NCBI GenBank assembly: GCA_944321985.1
Contig: CALUNK010000002.1
Location: 1 to 60,226 of the forward strand
Length of the DNA stretch: 60,226 bases
From: Candidatus Methanomethylophilaceae archaeon
GTDB lineage: Archaea > Thermoplasmatota > Thermoplasmata > Methanomassiliicoccales > Methanomethylophilaceae
Reading direction: 5' to 3'
Made by a program: the position numbers and the translations under genes. Shown here one piece after another: positions 18,703 to 25,712 of the stretch (its first letter is position 1; each line of letters opens with the position of its first letter). The notes below the pieces were generated by a model. It made no database searches and was not told the DNA's origin. It saw only the letters and a program-made list of their open reading frames with translations.

Positions 18703-19070
18703 CGTGACCGTGCGAGTCCTGGCATCTATGTTTCTCCAGGTAATCTGTTCACTCGTTTGTAATCACCATTTTTACATGTAAAATTATATCTATATAAGAT
18801 TTTACATGTAAAACAAGTGTGGCAACAGGTACGGATCCATGGTCGTCACCGATTTCCACGAGTGCGATGTTCTCAACCTACCGTTTTTAGAAGATACGTA
18901 GAGCCAATGGAAGGGATCCAGGCAGAGCAACGTCTGTGTTAAGATGAGGGGACGCCCTTGTAGTTAAAGTTATTAGCTCTTAAAATCATAATAATACAGG
19001 CGCTGTGGCGAATCGCACCGATCGCCATCGCTGTCCACTTAGACAAGACGGATCCGAGGAGGTGACAGTC
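18703..19070. other. Divergent intergenic region, MFS pump and surface protein
   Basis: This 368-bp stretch holds the doubled palindrome and TATA of the minus-strand MFS operon on its left side. On its right it holds an AT-rich stretch near 18970-18990 that is the likely promoter of the surface protein gene. That gene has a near-perfect AGGAGGTGA ribosome site just before its ATG at 19071. I see no further gene between about 18815 and 18960. Confidence 0.5.
18770..18813 (-). promoter_or_regulatory. Doubled MarR-type operator around a TATA box
   Basis: The 14-bp perfect palindrome TTTTACATGTAAAA occurs twice, at 18770-18783 and 18800-18813. The centres are 30 bp apart, so both sites face the same side of the helix. 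An AT-rich TATA-like sequence (CTTATATAGATATAA on the minus strand) lies exactly between them. The layout implies cooperative repression of the MFS/MarR operon. Confidence 0.75.
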
Positions 19071-19835
19071 ATGAAGAAGGAATCGTTGATCGCAGTACTC
19101 GCCGTCCTGGCGGTGGCGCTCTCGTGCGCCGTCGTGATGGCAGAGGATGCGGAAGTCGAGACATCGGAGAAAGCCGTAGCAGACGGGGGGCTCACATATG
19201 CCCTCGGAACAAACGTAACGAATGACGTGGTAATAGAAGATGGAGACTGGTTCTACTCCTATGGAGACACGGGAACATACTACAGGACGGATCTCAAACC
19301 CTCAATCCAAAAGGCATTCGTGCAGGACGAAAACGGTAACTGGGTCGTCGTCGCGACATACACAGGAGTATACTTCACAGTGGATCTGTCGGACTACAGC
19401 CTGGTCAAGATCACCAGGTCCTGGCCCGGGCTAGCAACAGATGTCGCATACATCGTCCCCCTGCATCTGTCACAGTCGGGTGATTCCGACGGAAGGTACG
19501 TGGTGACGTTCTACGACCGTGACACCGTGGTCGGGACGCCGTACGTGGACAACACCACCATGGTGTTGAAAGGGGACCCCCATATCGTCGTTCCGGATGA
19601 CCCCGTCCGCGAGGGATACGAGTTCGGCGGATGGTTCACCGACCAGAGCTTCGAGGAGCAGTACCGCTTCGACCCCACCCAGCCCATACCTGGTGACATG
19701 AGCGTCTACGCCAAGTGGGATGATTCCGGAGGTTCCGGGTTCCCCTGGTGGATCCTGATAGTCGTGGCGATAATCGTGGCGGCTATCGTGTATTACACGT
19801 ACAAGAAGAGGAAGGCCGAAGAGCCAGATTCGTAA
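19071..19835 (+). CDS. Membrane-anchored surface protein with InlB-type repeat
   Basis: A 254-residue secreted protein. A cleavable signal peptide covers about residues 1-25 (KKE, then LIAVLAVLAVALSCAVVMA). The extracellular part ends in a Listeria-Bacteroides (InlB B) repeat, recognisable as DPVREGYEFGGWFTDQSFEE with a closing SVYAKW. A Gly/Ser linker, one membrane helix (WWILIVVAIIVAAIVYYTY) and a basic tail follow. Such repeats are common in gut Methanomassiliicoccales adhesin-like proteins. The start is set by AGGAGGTGA, and a hairpin terminator follows. It is probably a host- or cell-contact protein; the ligand is unknown. Confidence 0.8.
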   Translation: MKKESLIAVLAVLAVALSCAVVMAEDAEVETSEKAVADGGLTYALGTNVTNDVVIEDGDWFYSYGDTGTYYRTDLKPSIQKAFVQDENGNWVVVATYTGVYFTVDLSDYSLVKITRSWPGLATDVAYIVPLHLSQSGDSDGRYVVTFYDRDTVVGTPYVDNTTMVLKGDPHIVVPDDPVREGYEFGGWFTDQSFEEQYRFDPTQPIPGDMSVYAKWDDSGGSGFPWWILIVVAIIVAAIVYYTYKKRKAEEPDS

Positions 19836-19845
19836 ACCATTAGAA

Positions 19846-19880
19846 GGTCGGCGGCAGGTCCGCCGACCGTAAACGTTTTT
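19846..19880 (+). terminator. Hairpin terminator after the surface protein
   Basis: A perfect 9-bp stem (GGTCGGCGG and CCGCCGACC) with a 5-base loop, followed after six bases by a run of T. It begins 10 bases behind the TAA of the surface protein gene. Confidence 0.7.
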
Positions 19881-20192
19881 GTGCCGTCATGGAAGGTCGC
19901 TCCAGACAGAACGTGTAGTGTAGGTTCACCTTGTAGGCCATAGGCATGTGGAAGAACATATGCCCATCTTGTAGAATTCGATCAAAACTCCACTCGATAC
20001 AGCCTAGTATGGTCTCATGAAGCCCATCCCCCAGCAGGTCTTCTAGGGACAGTCCGACGATGGGAGCTAAAACTCTTCAAGATAGTGCAAGTCAAATTTT
20101 CACTTTAACTCGGCAAAGTCGGAAACTGATACTCAATGTTGTCGAGTTAGAGTTTATAACTTAAATACATTACCCAAATTGGATTGAAGAAG
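19881..20192. other. Intergenic region ahead of the MarR-like gene
   Basis: About 310 bases without a gene. The left two thirds show no convincing frame or tRNA. The right third carries an inverted repeat and TATA box, annotated separately. Confidence 0.4.
20107..20160 (+). promoter_or_regulatory. Inverted repeat and TATA box of the MarR-like gene
   Basis: AACTCGGCAA (20107-20116) and TTGTCGAGTT (20139-20148) form a 10-bp inverted repeat with one mismatch. The second arm runs into AGAGTTTATAAC, which supplies a TATA box about 35 bases before the start at 20193. A related sequence lies at 25018-25065, where TTGCCGAGTTAGAGTTT is nearly the same and the inner GTATCAGTTTC is found in opposite orientation. 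This is probably a binding site of the regulator itself, overlapping its promoter. Confidence 0.55.
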
Positions 20193-20825
20193 ATGGCTAA
20201 CATGGAGAAAACAGCTCATGCCGAGAAACAGGCACCATACCTTCCAGCAGAGGAGATTCTATATGGAACTGACGACGAGCAGAACGCATACTGGAACTCG
20301 TTCTTGCCTATCTTCTTCGACCGTATGAACACCATCATGAGGCGCGAGATGTTGGAGGCACTCTCCGAGTACGATTTGACAGCGTCGCATGCATACTATC
20401 TGATTGCTATGAACCTGGAAGGTCCCCAGACCCTTATGGAGCTGTCAAAGTTTCTGGACATGGACTTGTCCACGTCCAACCGCCTGTTCAAGGCCCTCAA
20501 GGAGAAGGGTCTTGTCACGGATGACAGAATCACTGCGACATCGAAGAAGTTCCATGTGATTCTCACTGAAGAGGGCAAAGAGGTTTCGAACTACATCATG
20601 ATCAGGGCTCAGGACAGTGCGAACGCCCTTTTCAGGAACATCTCCAACGACGACCTGCATGTAGTTCGTTCGGTCCTCATTCGTGCGCTGGTGGAGTCCG
20701 ACCCGGACTTCCTCAGCTATATCAAGTCCCCGTACACCAATCCGTTCTATACCTATCTGGGAACCCATCCAAAGAACGAGTCTATCGCTGTGCCCCTCAT
20801 GTCGAAGGATAAGAAAAAGAAGTAA
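20193..20825 (+). CDS. MarR-like winged-helix regulator beside the dimethylamine operon
   Basis: A protein of 210 residues with a MarR-type core. ALSEYDLTASHAYYLIAMNL is helix 1-2, LMELSKFLDMDLSTSNRLFK (about residues 86-105) is the HTH, and TSKKFHVILTEEGKEVSNYI is the wing. It has a 35-residue N-terminal extension and a 50-residue C-terminal extension beyond normal MarR length, ending in a basic KDKKKK. The ATG at 20193 is chosen; a TTG at 20184 would add three residues. It faces the mtb operon tail to tail across a shared hairpin. Control of methylamine genes is the obvious hypothesis, but only position supports it. Confidence 0.75.
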   Translation: MANMEKTAHAEKQAPYLPAEEILYGTDDEQNAYWNSFLPIFFDRMNTIMRREMLEALSEYDLTASHAYYLIAMNLEGPQTLMELSKFLDMDLSTSNRLFKALKEKGLVTDDRITATSKKFHVILTEEGKEVSNYIMIRAQDSANALFRNISNDDLHVVRSVLIRALVESDPDFLSYIKSPYTNPFYTYLGTHPKNESIAVPLMSKDKKKK

Positions 20826-20835
20826 GGCGTTTAGA

Positions 20836-20867
20836 CCGAGACGGGGAGGAAAAGAGGACCGTCTCGG
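20836..20867. terminator. Bidirectional hairpin between convergent units
   Basis: A perfect 9-bp inverted repeat (CCGAGACGG and CCGTCTCGG) with a 14-base loop, centred between the MarR-like stop (20825) and the end of the mtb operon (20881). It is placed to terminate both transcripts. Confidence 0.55.
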
Positions 20868-20880
20868 GAGGTGTTGGCTC

Positions 20881-21003
20881 TTAGATCTTCTTGAAGAAGT
20901 TCCTGGAGATGTACAGAGTCACGGCGTCCATGATTATGATTAGGATGCAGAAGACGATGTCTCCGCCTTCGAACGCGAACAGATTCTCGATTTCTCCGAA
21001 CAT
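20881..21003 (-). CDS. 40-residue single-helix membrane protein
   Basis: A very small gene that closes the mtb operon. The 40-residue product starts MFGEIENLFAFEGGD, continues as one hydrophobic helix (IVFCILIIIMDAVTLYI, about residues 16-32) and ends in a basic SRNFFKKI. GGAGTGATAGC directly precedes the ATG, and the upstream gene stops four bases before it, so translation is well supported. It may be a small subunit or stabiliser of the permease in the same operon; no family is recognised. Confidence 0.65.
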   Translation of the reverse strand: MFGEIENLFAFEGGDIVFCILIIIMDAVTLYISRNFFKKI

Positions 21004-21007
21004 GCTA

Positions 21008-21295
21008 TCACTCCAGCATGGTTTCGATCTTGTACCGCCCGTAGTCTGTTAGGCTGTAGCGGGTGAGAGAGTGGCTCTCTCCGAACATCCCGGAGTCGTC
21101 CAGCTTCTGCTCCATGGGCGACAGGAGACCGTTGGTGGAGAGCTCCATTAGGTAGAACCTGCAGGTCCAGGTCCAGTAGTTGTTACCGACTTTTCCATCG
21201 CGCTCAAGCACCTTCGAGATGCAGTCATTTTCCCACATCTCGGGTTGATCCTTGAAGTAGTAGAGCATCTGGCTCTTTATCGACAGCTCGACCAT
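21008..21295 (-). CDS. Small winged-helix-like protein in the mtb operon
   Basis: About 95 residues, soluble. The order of helices and the final segment (SLTRYSLTDYGRYKIETML) resemble a winged helix of the PadR or MarR kind, with LTDYGR as the usual strand after the wing. An aromatic stretch NNYWTWTCRFYLMEL sits in the middle. The start at 21295 lies one base behind the permease stop and follows AGGTGATTGAG. It could be an operon-specific regulator or an adaptor; the family is not certain. Confidence 0.6.
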   Translation of the reverse strand: MVELSIKSQMLYYFKDQPEMWENDCISKVLERDGKVGNNYWTWTCRFYLMELSTNGLLSPMEQKLDDSGMFGESHSLTRYSLTDYGRYKIETMLE

Positions 21296-21296
21296 C

Positions 21297-22349
21297 TCAA
21301 TCACCTCTCGTGGAATCGGCCAGCGAGTCGGACTCCCAGTACATCACAAACACTCCTGCGACTGCGATGATGGTTCCGATGACCATCAGCAGTCCCAGGT
21401 CCGCGCCCATGAATATGAACAGGGCGACCAAGGAGATAGGTACGTACAGGGAGTTGAGCGACAGCGTTCTTCCGACCCCGATGAGCGGGAACGCCTTGTA
21501 TTGCGCGGCGTAGCAAAATCCTAGCGACAGCACCAGTATGAACATCCAGTAGACGAACGGGATGCTGGTGAGGCTGTCCGTGATGGCCCCTCCCATGGTG
21601 TCGACCCCGACGAAGCACGTCGTAATGGGCAGCAGAATCAGAATCCACACCAGCCCCTCCAGTGCGAAGCGCACGGGCAGGCTGACGTCGGCATCGGTCA
21701 CATCCAGGGTGCGGACGGCAATGTTGCCCTCGAATCCCCAGCCGATCATCGACATGAGAGCGCCGATGTATCCCCAGATCATTCCGTCGGTGGACGGGTT
21801 AGTGATGTCGGCGATCATCTGGGACGGGTCTACGATGAGGATTCCGCCGACTAAGATGACGACGATACCTACTATCGCCTTAATCGACAGCTTCTCGCGG
21901 TTCATAACCCTGCCCACAAGGGCACCCACAGCCGTGCAGAGCAGAGCGGTGCCGGCCGCGAACCCGGCTCCGATGTAGCCTGTCGCTAGCATGTTTCCCA
22001 TGATGGCGCAAGGGCCGCCGAACAAGGCGCCTATCAGCAACCACTTGACGGCTTTTTTGTTGAGGATTACGCGCTTGAACTCGTTAAGTTTCCCGGAGAC
22101 CCCTGACCATATGAGAGTCAGGAACACTCCGAAGAATATGATCTGGAACGCTGTGAGCATGATCGATGCGAAGATGTACCCGGTCGATCCCTCTATTCCG
22201 TACTGGCTGCCAATGGGGTCGAATCCCCAGAACAAGTTGAGGGGCACGTATCCGAGGCCCCAGAACAACGCGCAGACGAGGGCCCAGATGAACCCCCACC
22301 TGACCTTGTTCTTCTTCTCGGTTGCCAGCACTTGATTGATGTCAGACAT
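21297..22349 (-). CDS. DMT/EamA-like permease, putative methylamine transporter
   Basis: A 350-residue membrane protein with ten predicted helices. The start WGFIWALVCALFWGLGYVPL and the two-fold repeat fit the drug/metabolite transporter superfamily, close to RhaT/EamA-type permeases. It lies 61 bp behind mtbB in the same orientation, so uptake of dimethylamine or related amines is the likely role. Methanosarcina mostly uses a different permease family for this, so the assignment is inference from context. AGGTGATA precedes the two adjacent ATG codons; I chose the second. Confidence 0.75.
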   Translation of the reverse strand: MSDINQVLATEKKNKVRWGFIWALVCALFWGLGYVPLNLFWGFDPIGSQYGIEGSTGYIFASIMLTAFQIIFFGVFLTLIWSGVSGKLNEFKRVILNKKAVKWLLIGALFGGPCAIMGNMLATGYIGAGFAAGTALLCTAVGALVGRVMNREKLSIKAIVGIVVILVGGILIVDPSQMIADITNPSTDGMIWGYIGALMSMIGWGFEGNIAVRTLDVTDADVSLPVRFALEGLVWILILLPITTCFVGVDTMGGAITDSLTSIPFVYWMFILVLSLGFCYAAQYKAFPLIGVGRTLSLNSLYVPISLVALFIFMGADLGLLMVIGTIIAVAGVFVMYWESDSLADSTRGD

Positions 22350-22410
22350 CATTATCACCTAGACAAGTGTGGCGGGTGCACGGGAATTCTCAGTGCGCCC
22401 GTCATGTCTT

Positions 22411-23820
22411 TCATCTGTGGAGCCCAGTCACCTCTCTGAAGCGGCAGCAGCAGGCTATTTCCATGTCGAGGATCTCTTCGATGTTGAGCTTGGCCTCGAT
22501 GCCGTAGGGTGCCCCTCCGATGGTCGTGACGGTGCCGAGGCCGTGCTCCTCACGGAACGTCCTCATGAAGCACTCGTCGTTGAGCTCGCTCTCCCCGATT
22601 CCAAGCTTGTCCATGACATACTTCTTGGAGTCGGCAATCTTGGTCTTCTTCCTCAGCTGAACCCTTCCGACGAGGTCGCCGGTTGTGCGGATGCCTCCGA
22701 GACCGGAGCTTGTGTAGTGGGTTACAAGACCCATGGGGTCTCCCACTCCAACCTACAAACCATCCACGTGAGCGATCTCGATCATGCACTTGTCCGCACG
22801 AGTGATGGCATCGATGGGAGGTGTCTCGCACATAGGTGTTCCTCCCACGCCCATGCCCATGTTGACCTGGAGTGGGATGTTGCTGACCTTGGAGCACTCT
22901 TTTACCATGCAGACGGCACGCGCGACGTTGTACGCTGTAGATTTGCTGGTGTTGGTGTTGACTACGGGTCCGAAGGCACTGACTCCAGCCATCTCGGCGA
23001 GCTTGACCTGCTGGTGGGGGTAGAGGCCAGCGGCGACTGTTCCCTTGTACTCCACCATTCCGTGGATTCCGAGAACGTTCTCGGCAGACATCCCCATCTG
23101 GATGTCGGCGTCGGGATAACTCTCGCGGAGCGTCTCTACGGCCCTCAAGGAAGCCACGAAGTCTAGGTCACCCGCGGAGGCGGTGGTGTCGAAGTCCATG
23201 CCGTCGATTCCGGTGGAGAGGATCTTCTCTCCGATGTATACGATGTCTTTGTACATTTCATCGGCGGCTTTCTCGCCTTCGGACATGGCCTTCTCAATCT
23301 TGAAATCCCTCATGAGATCAGGAGGATTGCCGTACATCCCGGTCGGCTGGTAGTAGAGGCCGAGGTTGGGCATGAACATATACAGCATGGGGATAACGGT
23401 GTTGGCCATTACATTTTGGCAATGGGCCATCTCGAGTCCGATGACGGGCTTGATTTGCTTCGTGCTCGGGTCGAAGTAGGCGATCTCAAAGGTGTCCATC
23501 CCGAGAGCACGCTCGTGGACCTGGATACCCTCCAAGCGGTTCAGCTCCAGGGCGGGGCTGCTGGACCCGTTGTCCATCAGGAGCTTTTGCTCCCCGCCGT
23601 CCTGGGTGAGGATGACTTCCTCGCCGGGCTCGACGGAGACCGTGCGACCCTTCTCGCACATGATGTCGACGATGCGGGTCATGTCGTCATCGGTGAGGGA
23701 CGGAACCTCCGCTGCATCCACAGCGGCATAGTTGCCCGCCTCGACCTCGGCGCGAATCTCTTCCCTGCTCATCCACACGCGGCTTCCGTCGCCCATGCGA
23801 GTCATGTGGTCCTTGGTCAT
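22411..23820 (-). CDS. mtbB: Dimethylamine:corrinoid methyltransferase with pyrrolysine
   Basis: A protein of 469 residues if the TAG at 22753-22755 is read as pyrrolysine (residue 356); without read-through the gene would be split in two. MtbB moves one methyl group from dimethylamine to the Co(I) corrinoid of MtbC, the first step of methanogenesis from dimethylamine. The context EIAHVDGL-Pyl-VGVGDPMG is the known MtbB active-site segment. Upstream blocks such as GMDFDTTASAGDLDF and MSAENVLGIHGMVEYKG also fit. The ATG overlaps the mtbC stop (ATGA), so the pair is translationally coupled. pyl genes are not in this window and must lie elsewhere. Confidence 0.95.
22753..22755 (-). other. In-frame amber codon read as pyrrolysine
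   Basis: TAG at codon 356 of mtbB. The reading frame stays open for 113 further codons after it, and the protein similarity to MtbB continues on both sides. The following stop is TGA at 22411. A gene finder with the standard code would report two fragments. Confidence 0.93.
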
Positions 23821-24470
23821 TGGACCACCCCGTCGGCGATGTCCTTGGCTTTCCTGGTGGTCTCGGAGGCGGACTCCCCGTAGACATCTGCACCGATTTT
23901 CTCGCAGTAGGCCTGGGTTATGGGGGCACCTCCGACCATGACGGTGCATCTTTCGCGGAGTCCGGCCTCCTTTAGCATCTCGATGATATCCTTCATAACT
24001 GTCATGGTAGTGGTCATCAGCGCGGACATACCACAGTAGCAGCAGCCGTCCTGCACTTCCCTGATGAACTCGGGCTTGGGGACGTCCCTTCCGAGGTCGT
24101 GGACCTCGAACCCAGCACACTGCAGCATTGTGGAGCATATCGATTTGCCAATGTCGTGGACATCTCCCTCGACGGTTCCCATGACGACTTTGCCCTTGGA
24201 AGCCCCCTCGTTTCCAGATGCCATGAGTTCTGGGCCGAGGATTTCCATGGCCTTCTTCATCCCGTTCGCGGCACTAAGCACATGGGGCAGGAAGAGCTTT
24301 CCTCTCTCGAAAAGGATCCCGACCTCCGACATGGAGTTCCCGAACTCGTCGATAATCTCGTTAGCACTCATGCCGGCTGCCTTTGCCGTGTTTACGGATT
24401 CAACGATGTCGGGAACCTTGCAAGATACCAGTGCGTCGTGTAGCAACTTCTGTTCGTTCTCGAACGACAT
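23817..24470 (-). CDS. mtbC: Dimethylamine corrinoid protein
   Basis: A 217-residue cobalamin-binding protein of the methanogen MtbC/MttC/MtmC group. The N-terminal helical cap domain covers about residues 1-90. The B12 domain begins with GTVEGDVHDIGKSICSTML, whose DxHxxG motif gives the lower-axial His. MTTTMTVMKDIIEML and VMVGGAPIT complete the Rossmann-like fold. It accepts a methyl group from MtbB and passes it to MtbA/coenzyme M. AGGAGG stands six bases ahead of the ATG. It is the first gene of the operon. Confidence 0.95.
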   Translation of the reverse strand: MSFENEQKLLHDALVSCKVPDIVESVNTAKAAGMSANEIIDEFGNSMSEVGILFERGKLFLPHVLSAANGMKKAMEILGPELMASGNEGASKGKVVMGTVEGDVHDIGKSICSTMLQCAGFEVHDLGRDVPKPEFIREVQDGCCYCGMSALMTTTMTVMKDIIEMLKEAGLRERCTVMVGGAPITQAYCEKIGADVYGESASETTRKAKDIADGVVQ

Positions 24471-24521
24471 ATTATCCTCCTCTAAGGCGTCTTTTCAACG
24501 TCTGAGAAAAAATCGTGCGGA

Positions 24522-24566
24522 CACATATTTAATTATGCCTATGCACGATTAATCATGTTCATGCAC
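24522..24566 (-). promoter_or_regulatory. mtbC promoter with 20-bp-spaced direct repeats
   Basis: On the minus strand, TTAAATAT at 24525-24532 is a good TATA box and predicts a start about 30 bases before the mtbC ATG. Directly upstream, the hexamer GTGCAT occurs at 24561-24566 and again at 24541-24546, exactly 20 bp apart, which puts both on the same helix face. GTGC near 24516 may be a third, weaker half-site. These look like activator or repressor half-sites. Confidence 0.5.
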
Positions 24567-25017
24567 ATATTGTGATTTTTGTCGGGAAGATAATGATGCA
24601 GATACACGAAAATTACGAAGTGTGACGATAGATGGATATATTTAAGAAAAATATTTATAGGAGTGGTGATAAAAGAGCTAAAATCCTGCTGGAAATATGA
24701 AACGGTCCGTCGAAAAGCACTCTGCACAGGTTGACCTAAACTCGATTTCCATGCATACACACATATTATAGAATGAATGCCGGACCGACAGGCACAGATT
24801 CGAAGAACAAAGGAGGCGATTCTCCGATTCGTGATCGCGGGCTGAAACAGTCTGATGTGCGTTTTAAGAAATACTGTGTATTACACGAAGCTTAGAGCCA
24901 TTCTTGTTATAGACACCTTGTTGCCACATGTTATTGCAATGGCGCCAGGGGGGATTGCTATGAAAAGGTCCACCAGTTGGATTACGACACGGTTACAATC
25001 AAAGACTCTAAATCATT

Positions 25018-25065
25018 AGCGTTGGGTATCAGTTTCTAGCGTTGCCGAGTTAGAGTTTTAAATTT
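25018..25065 (+). promoter_or_regulatory. Promoter-like motif related to the MarR-like gene promoter
   Basis: GTATCAGTTTC, six bases, then TTGCCGAGTTAGAGTTT (from 25042) and the TATA-like TTTTAAATTTT. The second block matches 20139-20155 with one difference. The minus strand of 20107-20138 matches 25018-25051 at about 26 of 32 positions. The same regulator could act at both places, and the motif would drive rightward transcription from about 25085. Confidence 0.5.
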
Positions 25066-25084
25066 TTTCAAGTTAAATTTACGT

Positions 25085-25345
25085 ATACACTATCAAGTCT
25101 GATAGATCCTCGCTTTGCTACGGCCCATGGCACTCGCTTTGCTCGTGCCTGCACGTGCGGCACCTTGTCTTTGGTAGCGGGGCGTATGCACGCTGTGGTC
25201 GTTGCTTCGCAGCGACTTGAGACGGCACCACCTGGATGGGAGGACGGGACGAAGCCAGGTGGTGTGTAGAAAGGGATGGGCAGGAAGCCTCAGCCGAGAG
25301 GCGGTCTCTTACCGGAGAGGGTTTTTAGAAATTGGAGAAGGGAGA
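25085..25345 (+). ncRNA. Putative structured RNA, family unknown
   Basis: This GC-rich segment stands out from its AT-rich surroundings and is full of hairpins. Examples are CTATCA-AGTC-TGATAG (25089-25104), a stem of about 8 bp around GTCGTTGC-TTC-GCAGCGAC (25199-25217), CACCTGG paired with CCAGGTG (25229-25262), and GCCTC-AGCCGA-GAGGC (25287-25302). It ends near GGTTTTTAG at 25320. A promoter motif lies just upstream. It does not match RNase P, SRP RNA or tRNA. The CAGGAAGCCTC-hairpin piece vaguely recalls 3' ends of IS200/IS605 tnpB transcripts, but no tnpB is present. Confidence 0.35.
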
Positions 25346-25545
25346 ACGTTGTTTCCGGGGATGGAACGCCCCCAGGATGTACGGCGGTCTGCTTCTAATC
25401 TTTTTTTTTCAAAAAAATCTTTCAGATAATCGCGGATGGACCTTGAGATCAATCTTGTGATTCGCAGTACAAAGCAAAAGAGGATGCGGGACATCCTCAG
25501 GAAGATTTCAGGAACCACACGGTGAACCTGAGAATGGGATGGCGG

Positions 25546-25712
25546 TCACGAGTCATCTCCACCCGTCGGTTCATCCGGAAGATGACCGGGGAGCCTGCGT
25601 GGTCTTTTGGATCTGAGGAACTCCTCCCTGTTCACGGAGTCTATGTAGATCCAGTCCGACTTTACAGGTTCACCGTTCTCGTCCAGCACGACCTCCTTCC
25701 TCTTCGGGGGAG
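25546..25712 (-). pseudogene. Out-of-frame C-terminal part of the Rep-like gene
   Basis: This frame reads KRKEVVLDENGEPVKSDW, then YIDSVNREEFLRSKRP and a TGA at 25546. It looks like normal protein sequence, while the in-frame ending of the Rep gene (after GLSPEEEG) does not. The switch occurs at a run of five C near 25705-25712. It is either a real frameshift mutation, a sequencing error in the run, or programmed shifting. Confidence 0.45.

Larger units (their letters stand above)
24567..25545. other. Long gene-poor stretch upstream of mtbC
   Basis: Nearly 1 kb without a protein gene I can defend. 24567-25010 is AT-rich and carries only frames of under 30 codons. From 25018 a promoter-like motif leads into a hairpin-rich, GC-rich segment that I annotate as a possible RNA. 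25400-25420 has a run of T followed by a run of A. A 29-codon frame at 25436-25525 has no support beyond its existence. Confidence 0.4.

Noticed and set aside
22411-22746. Separate short gene downstream of a stop in mtbB
   Set aside because: It is the in-frame continuation of mtbB after the pyrrolysine codon, not a separate gene.
24661-24775. Short plus-strand frames behind GGAGTG upstream of mtbC
   Set aside because: Both frames end within 25 codons and show no family pattern; possibly remnants, but not supportable.
25085-25345. RNase P RNA, SRP RNA or pylT
   Set aside because: The conserved core sequences of these RNAs are absent; kept only as an RNA of unknown family.
25436-25525. 29-codon plus-strand frame (MDLEINLVIRSTKQK and onward)
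   Set aside because: It follows a T run and an A run, has no ribosome site, and has no recognisable pattern; too short to support.
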